From: Ramlibacter paludis
GTDB lineage: Bacteria > Pseudomonadota > Gammaproteobacteria > Burkholderiales > Burkholderiaceae_C
Length of the DNA: 64,000 nucleotides
Reading direction: 5' to 3'
Assembly (NCBI RefSeq): GCF_022012305.1
Contig: NZ_JAKLTM010000003.1
Span: forward strand, 124,001-188,000
Below the pieces are notes generated by a model that searched no databases, was not told where the DNA came from, and saw only the letters and a program-made list of their open reading frames with translations. Position numbers and translations under genes: made by a program. Position 1 is the first letter of the stretch; the number at the start of each line of letters is the position of its first letter. Positions 43,191 through 53,640 of this stretch are shown here, piece after piece.

Positions 43191-44711
43191 TCAGCTTTCC
43201 TCGTGGAGCAGCGACAGGCCGATGGCGCCGCGCCGGCGCAGCCACGGGCTGGGGCGATAGCGCTGGTCGCCGTACACGGTCTGCATGTTGAACAGCACCT
43301 CGAGGATGTTGGTGGGGCCCCAGCGGTTGCCCATGGCCAGCGGCCCCAGCGGATAACCCAGGCCCAGCGTGACCGCGGTCTCCAGGTCCTGCGGCGAGCA
43401 GATGCGCTGCTGGCAGATGTCGGACGCGATGTTCACGATGGTGGCCACCACGCGCTGCGTGACGAAGCCGCCGGAGTCGCGGATCACGCTGACGGCCTTG
43501 CCGTCGCGCGCGAACAGGGCATGGGCCGCATCGCGCATGTCGCTGCGCGTGGCCGGATTGGTGGCCAGCACGCGGCGCTTGGTGGCCGCGTCCTCGACCA
43601 GCATGTCGATGCCGATCGTGCGCGCCGGGTCCAGCCGCTCCACCACCGCCACGGTGGTCACGTCGAAGCCGAGCGGCGCGACGAGCGTCAGCGCATTCGC
43701 CGAAGGCGACTGGCCGGTCTCGACCTGGGCGCCGAGGTCCTTCAGCAGCTGGTACAGCTCCGCGCGGCGGGCCGCGCGCGTCGAGACCCACACGGGCGGC
43801 ATGGCCGCGACCTGGGGCACGGGCGGCTCGGGCGGCACCTGTGCCTTGCCTTCCACGTAGCGGTAGAAGCCTTCGCTGGTCTTGCGTCCCAGCACCTTGC
43901 CGGCCTGGCGCTGCGCGGTGATGACGCTGGGGCGGTAGCGCGCCTCGTCGTAATACTGCCGGTATACCGACTCCATCACCGGATGCGACACGTCCAGGCC
44001 GGTCAGGTCCATCAGCTCGAAGGGGCCGAGCTTGAAGCCGACCTGGTCGCGCAGGATGCGGTCGATGGTGGCGAAGTCCGCCACGCCCTCGCTGACGATG
44101 CGCAGTGCCTCCGTGTTGTAGCCGCGGCCCGCGTGGTTGACGATGAAGCCGGGCGTGTCCTGCGCCTGCACGGGCGTGTGCCCCATCCGGCGCGCGTACG
44201 CGGCCAGCCGGGTGCAGACGGCGGGCTCGGTCTTCAGGCCGGCGATCACCTCCACCACCTTCATCAGCGCGACGGGGTTGAAGAAGTGGTAGCCCGCGAA
44301 ATCCTGCGGCCGCTGCAGCGCGCTGCCGATGGCCGTCACGGAGAGCGAAGAGGTATTGGTCGCGAGCGTCGTGCCGGGCGCGACGATGCCTTCGAGCTCG
44401 GAGAACAGGGCCTGCTTGACGTCCAGGCGCTCGACGACCGCCTCGATCACGAGGTTGCAGCCGGCCAGGTCGCGCAGGGTGGTGGCCGGCCGCAGCCGAC
44501 CCTTGCAGCCTTGCACGGCCGCAGCGTCCATGCGGCCCTTTTCCTGCAGCTTGTCCCACTGCGCACCGAGGTCCTGCAGTGCGCGCTGGACCGCCTCGGG
44601 CTGGGTGTCGTACAGGACCACGGTGCTGCCCGCCTGGGCAGCGATCTGCGCGATGCCGCGCCCCATGGCGCCGGCGCCGGCGACGCCTACGGTTTGGTAT
44701 TCGATTTCCAT
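43191..44711 (-). CDS. 3-hydroxyacyl-CoA dehydrogenase (PaaH-like)
   Basis: A 506-residue NAD-dependent 3-hydroxyacyl-CoA dehydrogenase. The Rossmann start is GVAGAGAMGRGIAQIAAQAG; LVIEAVVERLDVK, TNTSSLSVTAI and GYHFFNPVALMKVVEV are catalytic-domain hallmarks with the His of HFFNP. Two 3HCDH C-terminal helical domains follow (about 190-290 and 400-490), the layout of PaaH/PaaC rather than short FadB-independent forms. It is the first gene of the minus-strand acyl-CoA operon and is divergent from fimV (59 bp apart). Phenylacetate versus general fatty-acid use cannot be told; no other paa genes are here. Confidence 0.92.
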   Translation of the reverse strand: MEIEYQTVGVAGAGAMGRGIAQIAAQAGSTVVLYDTQPEAVQRALQDLGAQWDKLQEKGRMDAAAVQGCKGRLRPATTLRDLAGCNLVIEAVVERLDVKQALFSELEGIVAPGTTLATNTSSLSVTAIGSALQRPQDFAGYHFFNPVALMKVVEVIAGLKTEPAVCTRLAAYARRMGHTPVQAQDTPGFIVNHAGRGYNTEALRIVSEGVADFATIDRILRDQVGFKLGPFELMDLTGLDVSHPVMESVYRQYYDEARYRPSVITAQRQAGKVLGRKTSEGFYRYVEGKAQVPPEPPVPQVAAMPPVWVSTRAARRAELYQLLKDLGAQVETGQSPSANALTLVAPLGFDVTTVAVVERLDPARTIGIDMLVEDAATKRRVLATNPATRSDMRDAAHALFARDGKAVSVIRDSGGFVTQRVVATIVNIASDICQQRICSPQDLETAVTLGLGYPLGPLAMGNRWGPTNILEVLFNMQTVYGDQRYRPSPWLRRRGAIGLSLLHEES

Positions 44712-44770
44712 CGCGGTGAATTATCGGCTGCGCAGAACCAACACAGTTCCTCTCGCCAGACAACGCAGGT

Positions 44771-46855
44771 ATGCCTAGAATGGCCCCCTTGATGTTGCAC
44801 CCAGTTACTTTCCGTGCCCTGGTTTTCGCAGCGTGCGGATGGCTGCTAGCCTGCGACGCCTCTGCGCTGGCCCTGGGCCGCATCCGGGGGCCGGTGCTGG
44901 TAGGCCGCCCCCTCGATCTCTCGGTCCCGGTCAGCCTGGACACCGACGGCGAACTCACCTGCGCCGACGCCGACGTTTTCGTGGGCGAGCAGAAGCTGGC
45001 CCGTCCGCCCACCGTGCGTTTCGAGCAGGGCCCGAACCGGCAGGGCACCTTGCGCATCCTGTCGTCGCAGCCCGTCGACGAGCCCATGGTGACGGTCTAT
45101 CTGCGCATCGGCTGCGGCCAGAGCGTCACCCGCCGCTACGTGATGCTGTCGGAACTGCCGCCGGACAACGAGACCATCGCTTCTCCGGCCGCCCCCGCCA
45201 CGCGCCAGGTTCCGGTCGCGCCTGCCATGCAGTCGGCTCCCGGCGCGCGCGCGCCAGTCGTGGCGCAGGCCGCGCCCCGCGGTAGCGCCGCTGCCCCGTC
45301 CGAGGCCACGGCCCCGCCGCCCTCGGTCGTCCGCCGGCCGCGCGCCGCTGCGCCGTCCTCACCCCGCATTGCCGGTGCCGCCGCGGCGGTGGGCCCCCTG
45401 GCGTCAAGGCCGGCTTCTGACGCGCGTTCCCAGTTGCGGGTCGACTTGCTGGACTTGGCGGCCGAACGCGATCCCACCCTGCGCCTGAGCTCCGAGCTGA
45501 ACCTGCAGCCGACCACCGATCCGCAGGCGCGCTTGAACGCGGCCGCCCTGTGGGCGGCGCTGCAGCGCACGCCCGACGACATCCTGCGCGACGCCCAGCG
45601 CATGCAGTCGCTGGAGCGCGACGTCGGCAGCCTGCGGGCGCAGACGCAGCAGAACGCCGCGGCGGTCGCCCAGATGCGCGCCCAGGTCACGGAGGCACGC
45701 AACAACCGCAACCAGGCTTCCGTGCTGGCCGCCGTGCTGGTGGCGGCACTGGCTGCATTGGCCGGCTGGCTGCTGTGGCAATGGCAACGCGCCCGCCGGC
45801 TGGAGCGAGTCAACCGCTGGTTCGAGGAGCCGCGCGAGCCGGCCCTGGCGAAGTTCGTGCCGGAAGCGCCCGTGGCGCCGGCGGCGGCCGTCCATGCCGA
45901 CGATGCCGTCACGCAGCCCGGCGGGCTGGGCCATGCGGCGGCCTCGGCCATCGCGCAAGCCTCGCCTTCGGGCTGGGGCACCTTGCCGCAGGCCGAATTC
46001 CAGCCCAGCTCGGGCGGCACCAGCCGCATGGTCGGCGTGCAGGAGCTGATCGACGTCCACGACAAGGCCGATTTCTTCCTCGCCCTTGGCCAGCACGACC
46101 AGGCCATCGCCGTCCTGGAGGCGCACGTCCACGACCAGGTGGAGACCAGCGCGCTGGCCTGGATGGACCTGCTGGAGATGTACCACCGGCTCGGCAAGCG
46201 CAACGACTACGACCGGCTGCGCGCGGAATTCCGCCAGCGGTTCTCGGTGCAGGTCCCCGACTTCGACCACTTTGACCAGCCGACCAGCTCGCTGGAGAAC
46301 TACGGCCGGGCGCTGAGCCGCATCGTGGCGCTCTGGCCGTCGCAACGCGTGCTGACCGTGATCGAGGAATCGATCTTCCGCAAGCCGGGCCTGCCCGGTG
46401 CCGAACCCTTCAGCCTCGAGGCCTATCGCGAGCTGGTGCTGCTGTACCACATCGCCAAGGACGTCGCCCCGGCGGAGGACAGCCTGTCGGCGCCGCTGGA
46501 ATACAAGCCGACCGACTTCCCGTCGACGTCGCTGCAGCCCTTGAACGTGCTGGACCTGCCTTCGCGGCGCGGTCCGGTCACCGTGGCGCCTGCGCTTTCC
46601 CCGACGCCGACGCCCGCCCCCAGCCACGAGGCAACGGTGGTGATGGGCCGCGACGAATCCGAGGGCGAACACGTGTCCACCCTGTCGCCGGAGGATCTCA
46701 GCCCGCTGATGATTCCGCCGTCGTCGCCGCGCATCGGCCTGGACATCGACCTCGATGCGCCCAAGTCCGAATCGGGGTCGCTGGAACTGGAACCGCTGGA
46801 CTTCGACACCAGCGCCTTCGACGGCGACACCGAAGACCCGGCGAACAAGCGCTAG
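44771..46855 (+). CDS. fimV: FimV-family inner-membrane protein
   Basis: A 694-residue protein. Its N-terminus has a signal-like hydrophobic stretch and the FimV-type domain (LGRIRGPVLVGRPLDLSVPV near 36-55). An Ala/Pro-rich periplasmic region and a short coiled coil (about 275-315) follow, then one transmembrane helix (about 317-335) and a long acidic cytoplasmic tail with a TPR-like part (KADFFLALGQHDQAIAVLEA). FimV proteins help position polar machinery such as type IV pili. It is shorter than the ~900-residue Pseudomonas protein, and no LysM domain is obvious. A second ATG four codons in is a possible start. Confidence 0.75.
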   Translation: MPRMAPLMLHPVTFRALVFAACGWLLACDASALALGRIRGPVLVGRPLDLSVPVSLDTDGELTCADADVFVGEQKLARPPTVRFEQGPNRQGTLRILSSQPVDEPMVTVYLRIGCGQSVTRRYVMLSELPPDNETIASPAAPATRQVPVAPAMQSAPGARAPVVAQAAPRGSAAAPSEATAPPPSVVRRPRAAAPSSPRIAGAAAAVGPLASRPASDARSQLRVDLLDLAAERDPTLRLSSELNLQPTTDPQARLNAAALWAALQRTPDDILRDAQRMQSLERDVGSLRAQTQQNAAAVAQMRAQVTEARNNRNQASVLAAVLVAALAALAGWLLWQWQRARRLERVNRWFEEPREPALAKFVPEAPVAPAAAVHADDAVTQPGGLGHAAASAIAQASPSGWGTLPQAEFQPSSGGTSRMVGVQELIDVHDKADFFLALGQHDQAIAVLEAHVHDQVETSALAWMDLLEMYHRLGKRNDYDRLRAEFRQRFSVQVPDFDHFDQPTSSLENYGRALSRIVALWPSQRVLTVIEESIFRKPGLPGAEPFSLEAYRELVLLYHIAKDVAPAEDSLSAPLEYKPTDFPSTSLQPLNVLDLPSRRGPVTVAPALSPTPTPAPSHEATVVMGRDESEGEHVSTLSPEDLSPLMIPPSSPRIGLDIDLDAPKSESGSLELEPLDFDTSAFDGDTEDPANKR

Positions 46856-46872
46856 CCAGCGGGCTGGCGTTC

Positions 46873-48066
46873 CTAACGCCCCTGGCGCGCGAACCGCGTC
46901 GCCAGCGCGCTGGCCACCGCCGCCGCCAGCAAGCCGGCGAGCCCGGCCCAATGCAGCCAGTCCATGCCGCCGTGCGAGATCAGCCAGCCGCCGCTGGCCG
47001 CGCCTATCGCCTGGCCGGCATACAGTGCCGATGAATTGAGCGCCACCGAGGCCGAGGCGAGGGCGGGCGCGATGCCCACCAGCCGCGCCTGTTGCGCCGA
47101 GTTCGACGAGAAGCAGCCGAGCGCCCACGGGATGACGACCACCGCGGCCAGGGCAAAGCCGCTCGCGCCGAGACCGAAGCACGCCAGCCCCAGCGCCATC
47201 AGCGCGATGCCGATCATCACCGAGCGCCCGGCGCCGAGACGGTCGATGTAGCGCGTCATCAGCACGTTGCCCAGCAAGCCCCAGGCGCCGAACCACATGA
47301 AGTACAGGCTCAGCTGGCCGGGCGTCGCGCCCAGCGCCTGCTTGAACCAGGGCGCGAAGTACGAGAACTGCACGAACTGGCCGGCGGCATAGAGCACGGT
47401 GACCAGCACCGCCGTCATCAAGGCCTTGGAGCGGAAGGTTTCGCGCCAGGCCTGCATCGACAGGGCCGGCGGCTGGATGCCGTCGGGCATGGCGCGCCAC
47501 ACCCAAGCGGCGCTGACGAGGCTCATGGCAGCCACCGCGCCGAAGGCGGAGCGCCAGCCGAAGGTGCCGCCCAGCCAGGCGCCGAGCGGCATGCCCAGCA
47601 CCGAAGCGACCGACCAGCCGAGGAAAATGAAGGTGATGGCGCGTCCGCGCTGCGCCGGCGGCACCAGCAGGCCGACACAGGCCGCGGCCTGCGGCGTGAA
47701 GACGGCCGGCGACACCAGTGCAAGGACGCGCAAGGCAATCAGCCAGCCGAAGCTGGGAGCGAAGGCGCAGGCGAGGTGCAGCAGTGCGAACCAGACCATC
47801 GCCACCGCAAGCAGCCGGCGGCGGTCCCAGCCGGCCACGACCGCAGCGAAGGCGGGGGCGCCGATGCACATCAGGAGCGCGCCGGCGGAGATCAGCTGGC
47901 CGGCGGTGGCGACCGAGACCTCGAGGCCGCTGCTGATCTCGTTCAGCGTGCCGGGCACCACCATCACGCCGCTGCCGATCACGAAGTTGCCGAACAGCAG
48001 CGGCCACAGCACGGCCGGCAGGCGGTCGGGTGCGGCGGCTGGGTCGGCGGTGGCGGTGGAGGACAA
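46873..48066 (-). CDS. MFS transporter (DHA1-like, 12 helices)
   Basis: A 397-residue membrane protein with about twelve hydrophobic helices and conserved MFS turns such as DRRRLLA and RGRAITFIFLGWS. The pattern is of the AraJ/YdhP-type DHA1 exporters; substrate unknown. The start is TTG 48066, only three bases after the stop of the D-2-hydroxyacid dehydrogenase gene, so translation is probably coupled and the pair may handle one hydroxyacid or related metabolite. It converges with fimV (17 bp apart). Confidence 0.86.
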   Translation of the reverse strand: MSSTATADPAAAPDRLPAVLWPLLFGNFVIGSGVMVVPGTLNEISSGLEVSVATAGQLISAGALLMCIGAPAFAAVVAGWDRRRLLAVAMVWFALLHLACAFAPSFGWLIALRVLALVSPAVFTPQAAACVGLLVPPAQRGRAITFIFLGWSVASVLGMPLGAWLGGTFGWRSAFGAVAAMSLVSAAWVWRAMPDGIQPPALSMQAWRETFRSKALMTAVLVTVLYAAGQFVQFSYFAPWFKQALGATPGQLSLYFMWFGAWGLLGNVLMTRYIDRLGAGRSVMIGIALMALGLACFGLGASGFALAAVVVIPWALGCFSSNSAQQARLVGIAPALASASVALNSSALYAGQAIGAASGGWLISHGGMDWLHWAGLAGLLAAAVASALATRFARQGR

Positions 48067-48069
48067 CGC

Positions 48070-49077
48070 TCAGCGGCGCACTTGCAATGCGCCCGGGTTC
48101 ACGATGTTGGTCGGGGTGCCCTTGATGAAGTTGACCACGTTGTCGAAGGCCGCGCCGAAGTAGAGCTCGTAGGCCTCCTGCTCCACGTAGCCGATGTGCG
48201 GCGTGCAGATGCAGTTCTCCAGCCGCAGCAGCGCATGGCCTTGCAGGATGGGTTCGCTCTCGAAGACGTCGATGGCGGCAAAGCCGGGGCGGCCGCGGTT
48301 CAGGCCGGCGATCAGCGCCTCGGGCTCCAGCAGTTCGGCGCGCGAGGTGTTCACCAGCATGGCGGTGGTCTTCATGCGGCTCAGGTCGTCCAGGCGGACG
48401 ATGCCGAAGGTCTCCTCGTTCAGGCGCAGGTGCAGCGAGAGCACGTCGCTCTCGGCGAACAGCTCCTCGCGCGTGGCGGCCGTCTGGTAGCCGTCGGCTT
48501 CCGCCTTGGCGCGCGACTCCGGGCTGGCCCAGATCAGCACGCGCATGCCGAAGGCCTTGCCGTAGCCGGCCACCAGCTGGCCGATCTTGCCGTAGCCCCA
48601 GATGCCCAGCGTCTTGCCGCGCAGGACCATGCCGACGCCGAAGTTGGGCGGCATCGAGGCCGACTTCATGCCGGACTGCTGCCAGGCGCCGTGCTTCAGG
48701 CTGGCGATGTACTGCGGCAGCCGGCGCATGGCCGTCATGATCAAGGCCCAGGTCAGTTCGGCCGGTGCAATCGGCGACCCCACGCCTTCGGCGACGCCGA
48801 TGCCGCGTTCGGTGCAGGCCTCGATGTCGATGTGCGAGCCGACGCGGCCGGTCTGCGAGATCAGCTTCAGGCGCGGCAGCTTTTCCACCAGCTGGCGGGT
48901 GATCTGGGTGCGCTCGCGGATCAGGACGATGACGTCGGCGTCGCGCAGCCGCACCGACAGCTGGCCGATGCCCTTGACCGTGTTGGTGAAGACCTTGGCC
49001 GGATAGGGTTCCAGCTTGGCGGCGCATTGCAGCTTGCGCACGGCGTCCTGGTAATCGTCGAGGATCACGATGTTCAT
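48070..49077 (-). CDS. D-2-hydroxyacid dehydrogenase family protein
   Basis: A 335-residue NAD(P)-dependent dehydrogenase of the SerA/LdhA group. It has the nucleotide motif GIWGYGKIGQ (about 153-162), substrate Arg in LVNTSRAEL, Glu in FESEPI and the catalytic His in CTPHIGY. It interconverts 2-hydroxyacids and 2-ketoacids; which one is unknown. Start ATG 49077 opens the conserved MNIVILDDYQ, and longer in-frame extensions run into the divergent DUF1993 promoter region. Confidence 0.9.
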   Translation of the reverse strand: MNIVILDDYQDAVRKLQCAAKLEPYPAKVFTNTVKGIGQLSVRLRDADVIVLIRERTQITRQLVEKLPRLKLISQTGRVGSHIDIEACTERGIGVAEGVGSPIAPAELTWALIMTAMRRLPQYIASLKHGAWQQSGMKSASMPPNFGVGMVLRGKTLGIWGYGKIGQLVAGYGKAFGMRVLIWASPESRAKAEADGYQTAATREELFAESDVLSLHLRLNEETFGIVRLDDLSRMKTTAMLVNTSRAELLEPEALIAGLNRGRPGFAAIDVFESEPILQGHALLRLENCICTPHIGYVEQEAYELYFGAAFDNVVNFIKGTPTNIVNPGALQVRR

Positions 49078-49171
49078 GCGCCGATTGTGCCTTGGGCGAT
49101 TCACCCTTCGCAGCAAGGACGCAACAGCTGGACTAGGATGCGCGCTTCCATACAACAGCAGGAGACTCTCC

Positions 49172-49687
49172 ATGGCAACGACTTCCATGTACACGGCCAG
49201 CGTTCCGGTGTTCCAGCACATGCTGAAGAACCTGGTGCACATCCTCGACAAGGGGGCGGCGCACGCCGAGGCGAAGAAGGTCGATCCGGCCGCGCTGACG
49301 ACTTTCCGCCTCTTCCCGGACATGCTGCCCTTGACGCGCCAGGTGCTGATCGCCTGCGACGCCGCCAAGAACGGCATCGCGCGCATCTCCGGCGTGGAAG
49401 CGCCCAAGTTCGAGGACAAGGAAGCGACCTTCGACGAGCTCAAGGCCCGCATCCAGAAGACCCTGGACTACCTGGCCACCGTGCCGGCCGCGTCGCTCGA
49501 CGGCGCCGAGGACAAGGAGATCACCTTCCCGGTGGGGCCCAACAGCCGCACGATGAAGGGGCAGGCTTACCTGTTCACCTGGGTCATGCCCAACTTCTAC
49601 TTCCACACCGTGACCGCCTACGACATCCTGCGCCACAACGGAGTGGAACTGGGCAAGCGGGACTACCTGGTGGGCAGCCAGCAGTGA
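49172..49687 (+). CDS. DUF1993 family protein
   Basis: A 171-residue soluble helical protein matching DUF1993, which belongs to the DinB-like four-helix group: VPVFQHMLKNLVHILDKG, LFPDMLPLTRQVLIACDAAK and the C-terminal FYFHTVTAYDILRHNGVELGK. Function is not established. GGAGA about ten bases upstream supports ATG 49172; an earlier in-frame ATG at 49070 overlaps the divergent dehydrogenase gene. It is followed by a long imperfect inverted repeat. Confidence 0.85.
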   Translation: MATTSMYTASVPVFQHMLKNLVHILDKGAAHAEAKKVDPAALTTFRLFPDMLPLTRQVLIACDAAKNGIARISGVEAPKFEDKEATFDELKARIQKTLDYLATVPAASLDGAEDKEITFPVGPNSRTMKGQAYLFTWVMPNFYFHTVTAYDILRHNGVELGKRDYLVGSQQ

Positions 49688-49694
49688 TGTGACC

Positions 49695-49776
49695 GGTGGG
49701 GCCGCCGGGACGACCCCGCCCTACGAGGCAACTGCGAATTGGGATTCGTAGGGTGGGTTCGCACGGCGACCCCACC
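49695..49776. repeat. 82-bp imperfect inverted repeat
   Basis: The outer arms GGTGGGGCCGCC (49695-49706) and GGCGACCCCACC (49765-49776) and the inner arms CCCGCCCTACGA (49715-49726) and TCGTAGGGTGGG (49746-49757) each pair with one mismatch, leaving a loop of about 19 nt. It fills the space between convergent genes and looks like a small dispersed non-coding element or MITE-like repeat rather than a terminator. Confidence 0.65.
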
Positions 49777-49787
49777 ATCAACATCTT

Positions 49788-50075
49788 TCAGCGGGCTTCC
49801 AGCGCGGCCAGCCGGTCGAGCTCGGCGCATACATCCGCCAGCCGGCCCGAGATGACCATGCGGCCGGCGACGGTGCGCGAGGCGCTCGGTTCCAGCACGC
49901 GCACCACGCGCAGCGGCTTGGCCGGCGCCGCCTGCACGGCGGCCTGCACGGGATACGCCACCCGCACGGGGGCCGCGGCGGCGGCCTGGGCCGGCGCGCC
50001 GCCCGCGAGCCAGTGAACGAAAGCCTGCAGCGGGGCCAAGATTTGCGGCAGGGAGAAGAAGGTTGCGATTGCCAT
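49788..50075 (-). CDS. Small hypothetical protein downstream of lexA, 95 residues
   Basis: An unrecognised small protein with a hydrophobic, signal- or anchor-like N-terminus (about 3-25), an Ala/Pro/Val-rich middle and a compact C-terminal stretch RMVISGRLADVCAELDRLAALEA. AGGAG eight to ten bases upstream supports ATG 50075; a longer in-frame start at 50168 lacks one. It lies 111 bp after lexA on the same strand. Small membrane-associated proteins beside lexA are cell-division inhibitors in some bacteria, but there is no sequence match to SulA or YneA, so this is only a possibility. Confidence 0.6.
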   Translation of the reverse strand: MAIATFFSLPQILAPLQAFVHWLAGGAPAQAAAAAPVRVAYPVQAAVQAAPAKPLRVVRVLEPSASRTVAGRMVISGRLADVCAELDRLAALEAR

Positions 50076-50186
50076 GTGGAAGCTCCTGGTGAGGTTGACA
50101 CACAGGCAGGATTCGATGCGGGGCTGTCGCCGCAGGGTGATGGCGCCCTCGCGCCATACGCCTGCCACCTGCGGCGCCAGCCGGTG

Positions 50187-50864
50187 TCACATGAGCATGG
50201 TGTTGCGGATCAGGCCGACCGCGATGCCTTCCACCTCGAAGGGCTCGCCCGGCTCGACGATGATGGTCGGGTAGTCCGGGTTTTCGGCATGCAGCTCGAT
50301 CAGGTGCTTGTTGCGGCGGAAGCGCTTGACGGTGACCTCGTCGCCCAGGCGCGCCACCACGATCTGGCCGTTCTTGGCGTCGCGGGTGGACTGCACGGCC
50401 AGCAGGTCGCCGTCCATGATGCCGGCGTCGCGCATGGACATGCCGCGCACCTTCAGCAGGTAGTCGGGCCGGCGCTGGAAGAGGGCGCTCTCCACGTAGT
50501 AGGTCTGGTCGACGTGTTCCTGCGCCAGGATGGGCGAGCCGGCGGCCACGCGGCCCACCAGCGGCAGCGCGAGCTGCGCCAGCGTCTGCAGCGGCAGCGA
50601 GAACTGCTTGGCGCGCGACTCGTGGATGGAGCGCAGCGTGTCGCTGCGCAGGCGGATGCCGCGCGAGGTGCCGCTCACGAGCTCGATGACGCCCTTGCGT
50701 GCCAGGGCCTGCAGGTGCTCCTCCGCCGCGTTGGCGGACTTGAAGCCCAGTTCGGCGGCGATCTCCGCGCGGGTGGGCGGAGCGCCGGTGCGAGCGACGG
50801 CGCTCTGGATCAGGTCCAGAATCTGTTGCTGGCGGGCAGTGAGCTTCGGCGCTTCGTCGGTCAT
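50187..50864 (-). CDS. lexA: SOS response repressor LexA
   Basis: A 225-residue LexA with an N-terminal winged-helix domain (about 5-70; [23 protein letters not shown]). The self-cleavage site is Ala108-Gly109 in VGRVAAGSP; catalytic Ser143 lies in [14 protein letters not shown] and Lys180 in DEVTVKRF. RecA-stimulated self-cleavage lifts repression of DNA-damage genes. Start ATG 50864 matches the family; a 30-codon in-frame extension crosses the operators and is rejected. Two LexA boxes lie upstream at 50895-50933, so it represses itself. Confidence 0.97.
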   Translation of the reverse strand: MTDEAPKLTARQQQILDLIQSAVARTGAPPTRAEIAAELGFKSANAAEEHLQALARKGVIELVSGTSRGIRLRSDTLRSIHESRAKQFSLPLQTLAQLALPLVGRVAAGSPILAQEHVDQTYYVESALFQRRPDYLLKVRGMSMRDAGIMDGDLLAVQSTRDAKNGQIVVARLGDEVTVKRFRRNKHLIELHAENPDYPTIIVEPGEPFEVEGIAVGLIRNTMLM

Positions 50865-50894
50865 GGCGGCTCCTGGAGCGGATGGTGCGGGATG

Positions 50895-50913
50895 ACTGTT
50901 TCGATATCCAGTA
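50895..50913. promoter_or_regulatory. LexA (SOS) box, imperfect copy
   Basis: ACTGTTTCGATATCCAGTA has the CTGT-N8-CCAG arrangement, one base from the palindromic CTGT-N8-ACAG consensus. It lies 31 bp upstream of the lexA start and about 19 bp (two helical turns) from the second box, like the paired operators of E. coli lexA. Confidence 0.7.
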
Positions 50914-50933
50914 CCTGTATTTTTCAACAGTTC
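50912..50933. promoter_or_regulatory. LexA (SOS) box, consensus copy
   Basis: CTGT (50915-50918), eight A/T-rich bases, then ACAG (50927-50930): a perfect core for a proteobacterial LexA operator. It lies in the shared region between lexA and the divergent asparaginase gene, 20 bp from the latter's ATG, so it could control both. Confidence 0.85.
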
Positions 50934-50953
50934 GAACGGATTGGCAAGTGGCA

Positions 50954-51874
50954 ATGCGAAAAATCTTGGTCCTGGGCACCGGCGGCACGATCGCGGGCAC
51001 CGCGGCTTCGGCTTCCGACAACGTCGGCTACCAGGCGGCGCAGGTCGGCGTGCAGCACCTGCTGCAAGGCGTGCCGGCCCTCGCGGGCTGGCAGCTGCAG
51101 GCGGAACAGGTCGCGCAGATCGACAGCAAGGACATGGACTTCGCCGTGTGGGTGGCGCTGGCGCAGCGCTGCGCGCACTGGCTCGCGCAGGAGGACGTGG
51201 GCGGCATCGTCATCACGCACGGCACCGACACCATGGAGGAAACGGCCTTCTTCCTGCAATCGGTGCTGGCGCCTTCCAAGCCGGTGGTGCTGACGGGGGC
51301 GATGCGCCCATCGACCTCCGCCGCGCCCGATGGACCGCAGAACCTGGCCGATGCCCTGGCCGTGGCCGCGGCCCCCGGCGCCCGGGGCGTCTGCGTCGTG
51401 TTCGCCGGCACCGTCCACGGGCCGCGGGACGTTGCCAAGGCGCACAACTACCGCCTCGATGCGTTCACCTCAGGCGACGCGGGGCCGCTGGCGCACGTCG
51501 AGGAGGGGCGGCTGCGCCAGCTGCGCGAGTGGTCCGCGGGCGAGGCGCTGCGCACGGTGGACAGCCTGCGCCCGCCGGCCGATTGGCCGCGCGTCGAGAT
51601 CGTGCTGAACCATGCCGGCGCCGGCGGCAGCATGGTCCGGGCATCGGTGGCCGACGGCGTGCGCGGCCTGGTGGTCGCCGGCACGGGCAACGGGACGCTG
51701 CACCATGCGCTGGAGGACGCGCTGCTGCGGGCGCAGGAGGCGGGGGTGGCGGTACGGCGGACGACGCGCTGCGCGCAGGGCGTGGTCATCGAGACCGCGC
51801 AGGACAAGCTGCAGGCGGTGCCGCTGTCGCCGGTGAAGGCGAGGATCGCGTTGATCCTCGCGTTGATGCATTGA
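50954..51874 (+). CDS. Asparaginase
   Basis: A 306-residue L-asparaginase that hydrolyses asparagine to aspartate and ammonia. GTGGTIAG at about 8-15 carries the nucleophilic Thr, and [15 protein letters not shown] at about 86-100 the second Thr and Asp; LTGAMRPS follows. There is no signal peptide, pointing to a cytoplasmic (type I-like) enzyme. ATG 50954 is the start where homology begins; an upstream in-frame ATG at 50882 would span the LexA boxes. It converges with adk, 9 bp apart. Confidence 0.93.
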   Translation: MRKILVLGTGGTIAGTAASASDNVGYQAAQVGVQHLLQGVPALAGWQLQAEQVAQIDSKDMDFAVWVALAQRCAHWLAQEDVGGIVITHGTDTMEETAFFLQSVLAPSKPVVLTGAMRPSTSAAPDGPQNLADALAVAAAPGARGVCVVFAGTVHGPRDVAKAHNYRLDAFTSGDAGPLAHVEEGRLRQLREWSAGEALRTVDSLRPPADWPRVEIVLNHAGAGGSMVRASVADGVRGLVVAGTGNGTLHHALEDALLRAQEAGVAVRRTTRCAQGVVIETAQDKLQAVPLSPVKARIALILALMH

Positions 51875-51883
51875 GGGGGCGGG

Positions 51884-53426
<1,543 letters not shown>

Positions 53427-53433
53427 GGCGCGC

Positions 53434-53640
53434 TCAGACCAGCGGGGTGCGCGGAGGCAGGCGCTCCAGTTCCTCGTCGCTGAGGGTGCGGGCTTCCTCT
53501 TCCAGCATCACCGGGATGCCGTCGCGGATCGGATAGGCGAGGCGCGCGCTGCGCGACAGCAGTTCCTGCCGCTCGCGGTCGTAGTCCAGCGGCCCCTTGG
53601 TGACGGGGCACACCAGCAGCTCAAGGAGTCGGTGATCCAT
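53434..53640 (-). CDS. Trm112-like zinc-ribbon-type protein
   Basis: A 68-residue protein of the Trm112/UPF0434 family: [17 protein letters not shown] at the start, then [23 protein letters not shown]. In eukaryotes and archaea Trm112 activates methyltransferases; in proteobacteria it lies, as here, between lpxK and kdsB. Only one Cys of the zinc ribbon remains. It overlaps the lpxK end by 20 nt. Confidence 0.93.
   Translation of the reverse strand: MDHRLLELLVCPVTKGPLDYDRERQELLSRSARLAYPIRDGIPVMLEEEARTLSDEELERLPPRTPLV

Noticed and set aside
49696..50016. Plus-strand small coding frame across the inverted repeat
   Set aside because: It overlaps the repeat and the minus-strand small gene, has no ribosome-binding site and a low-complexity product.
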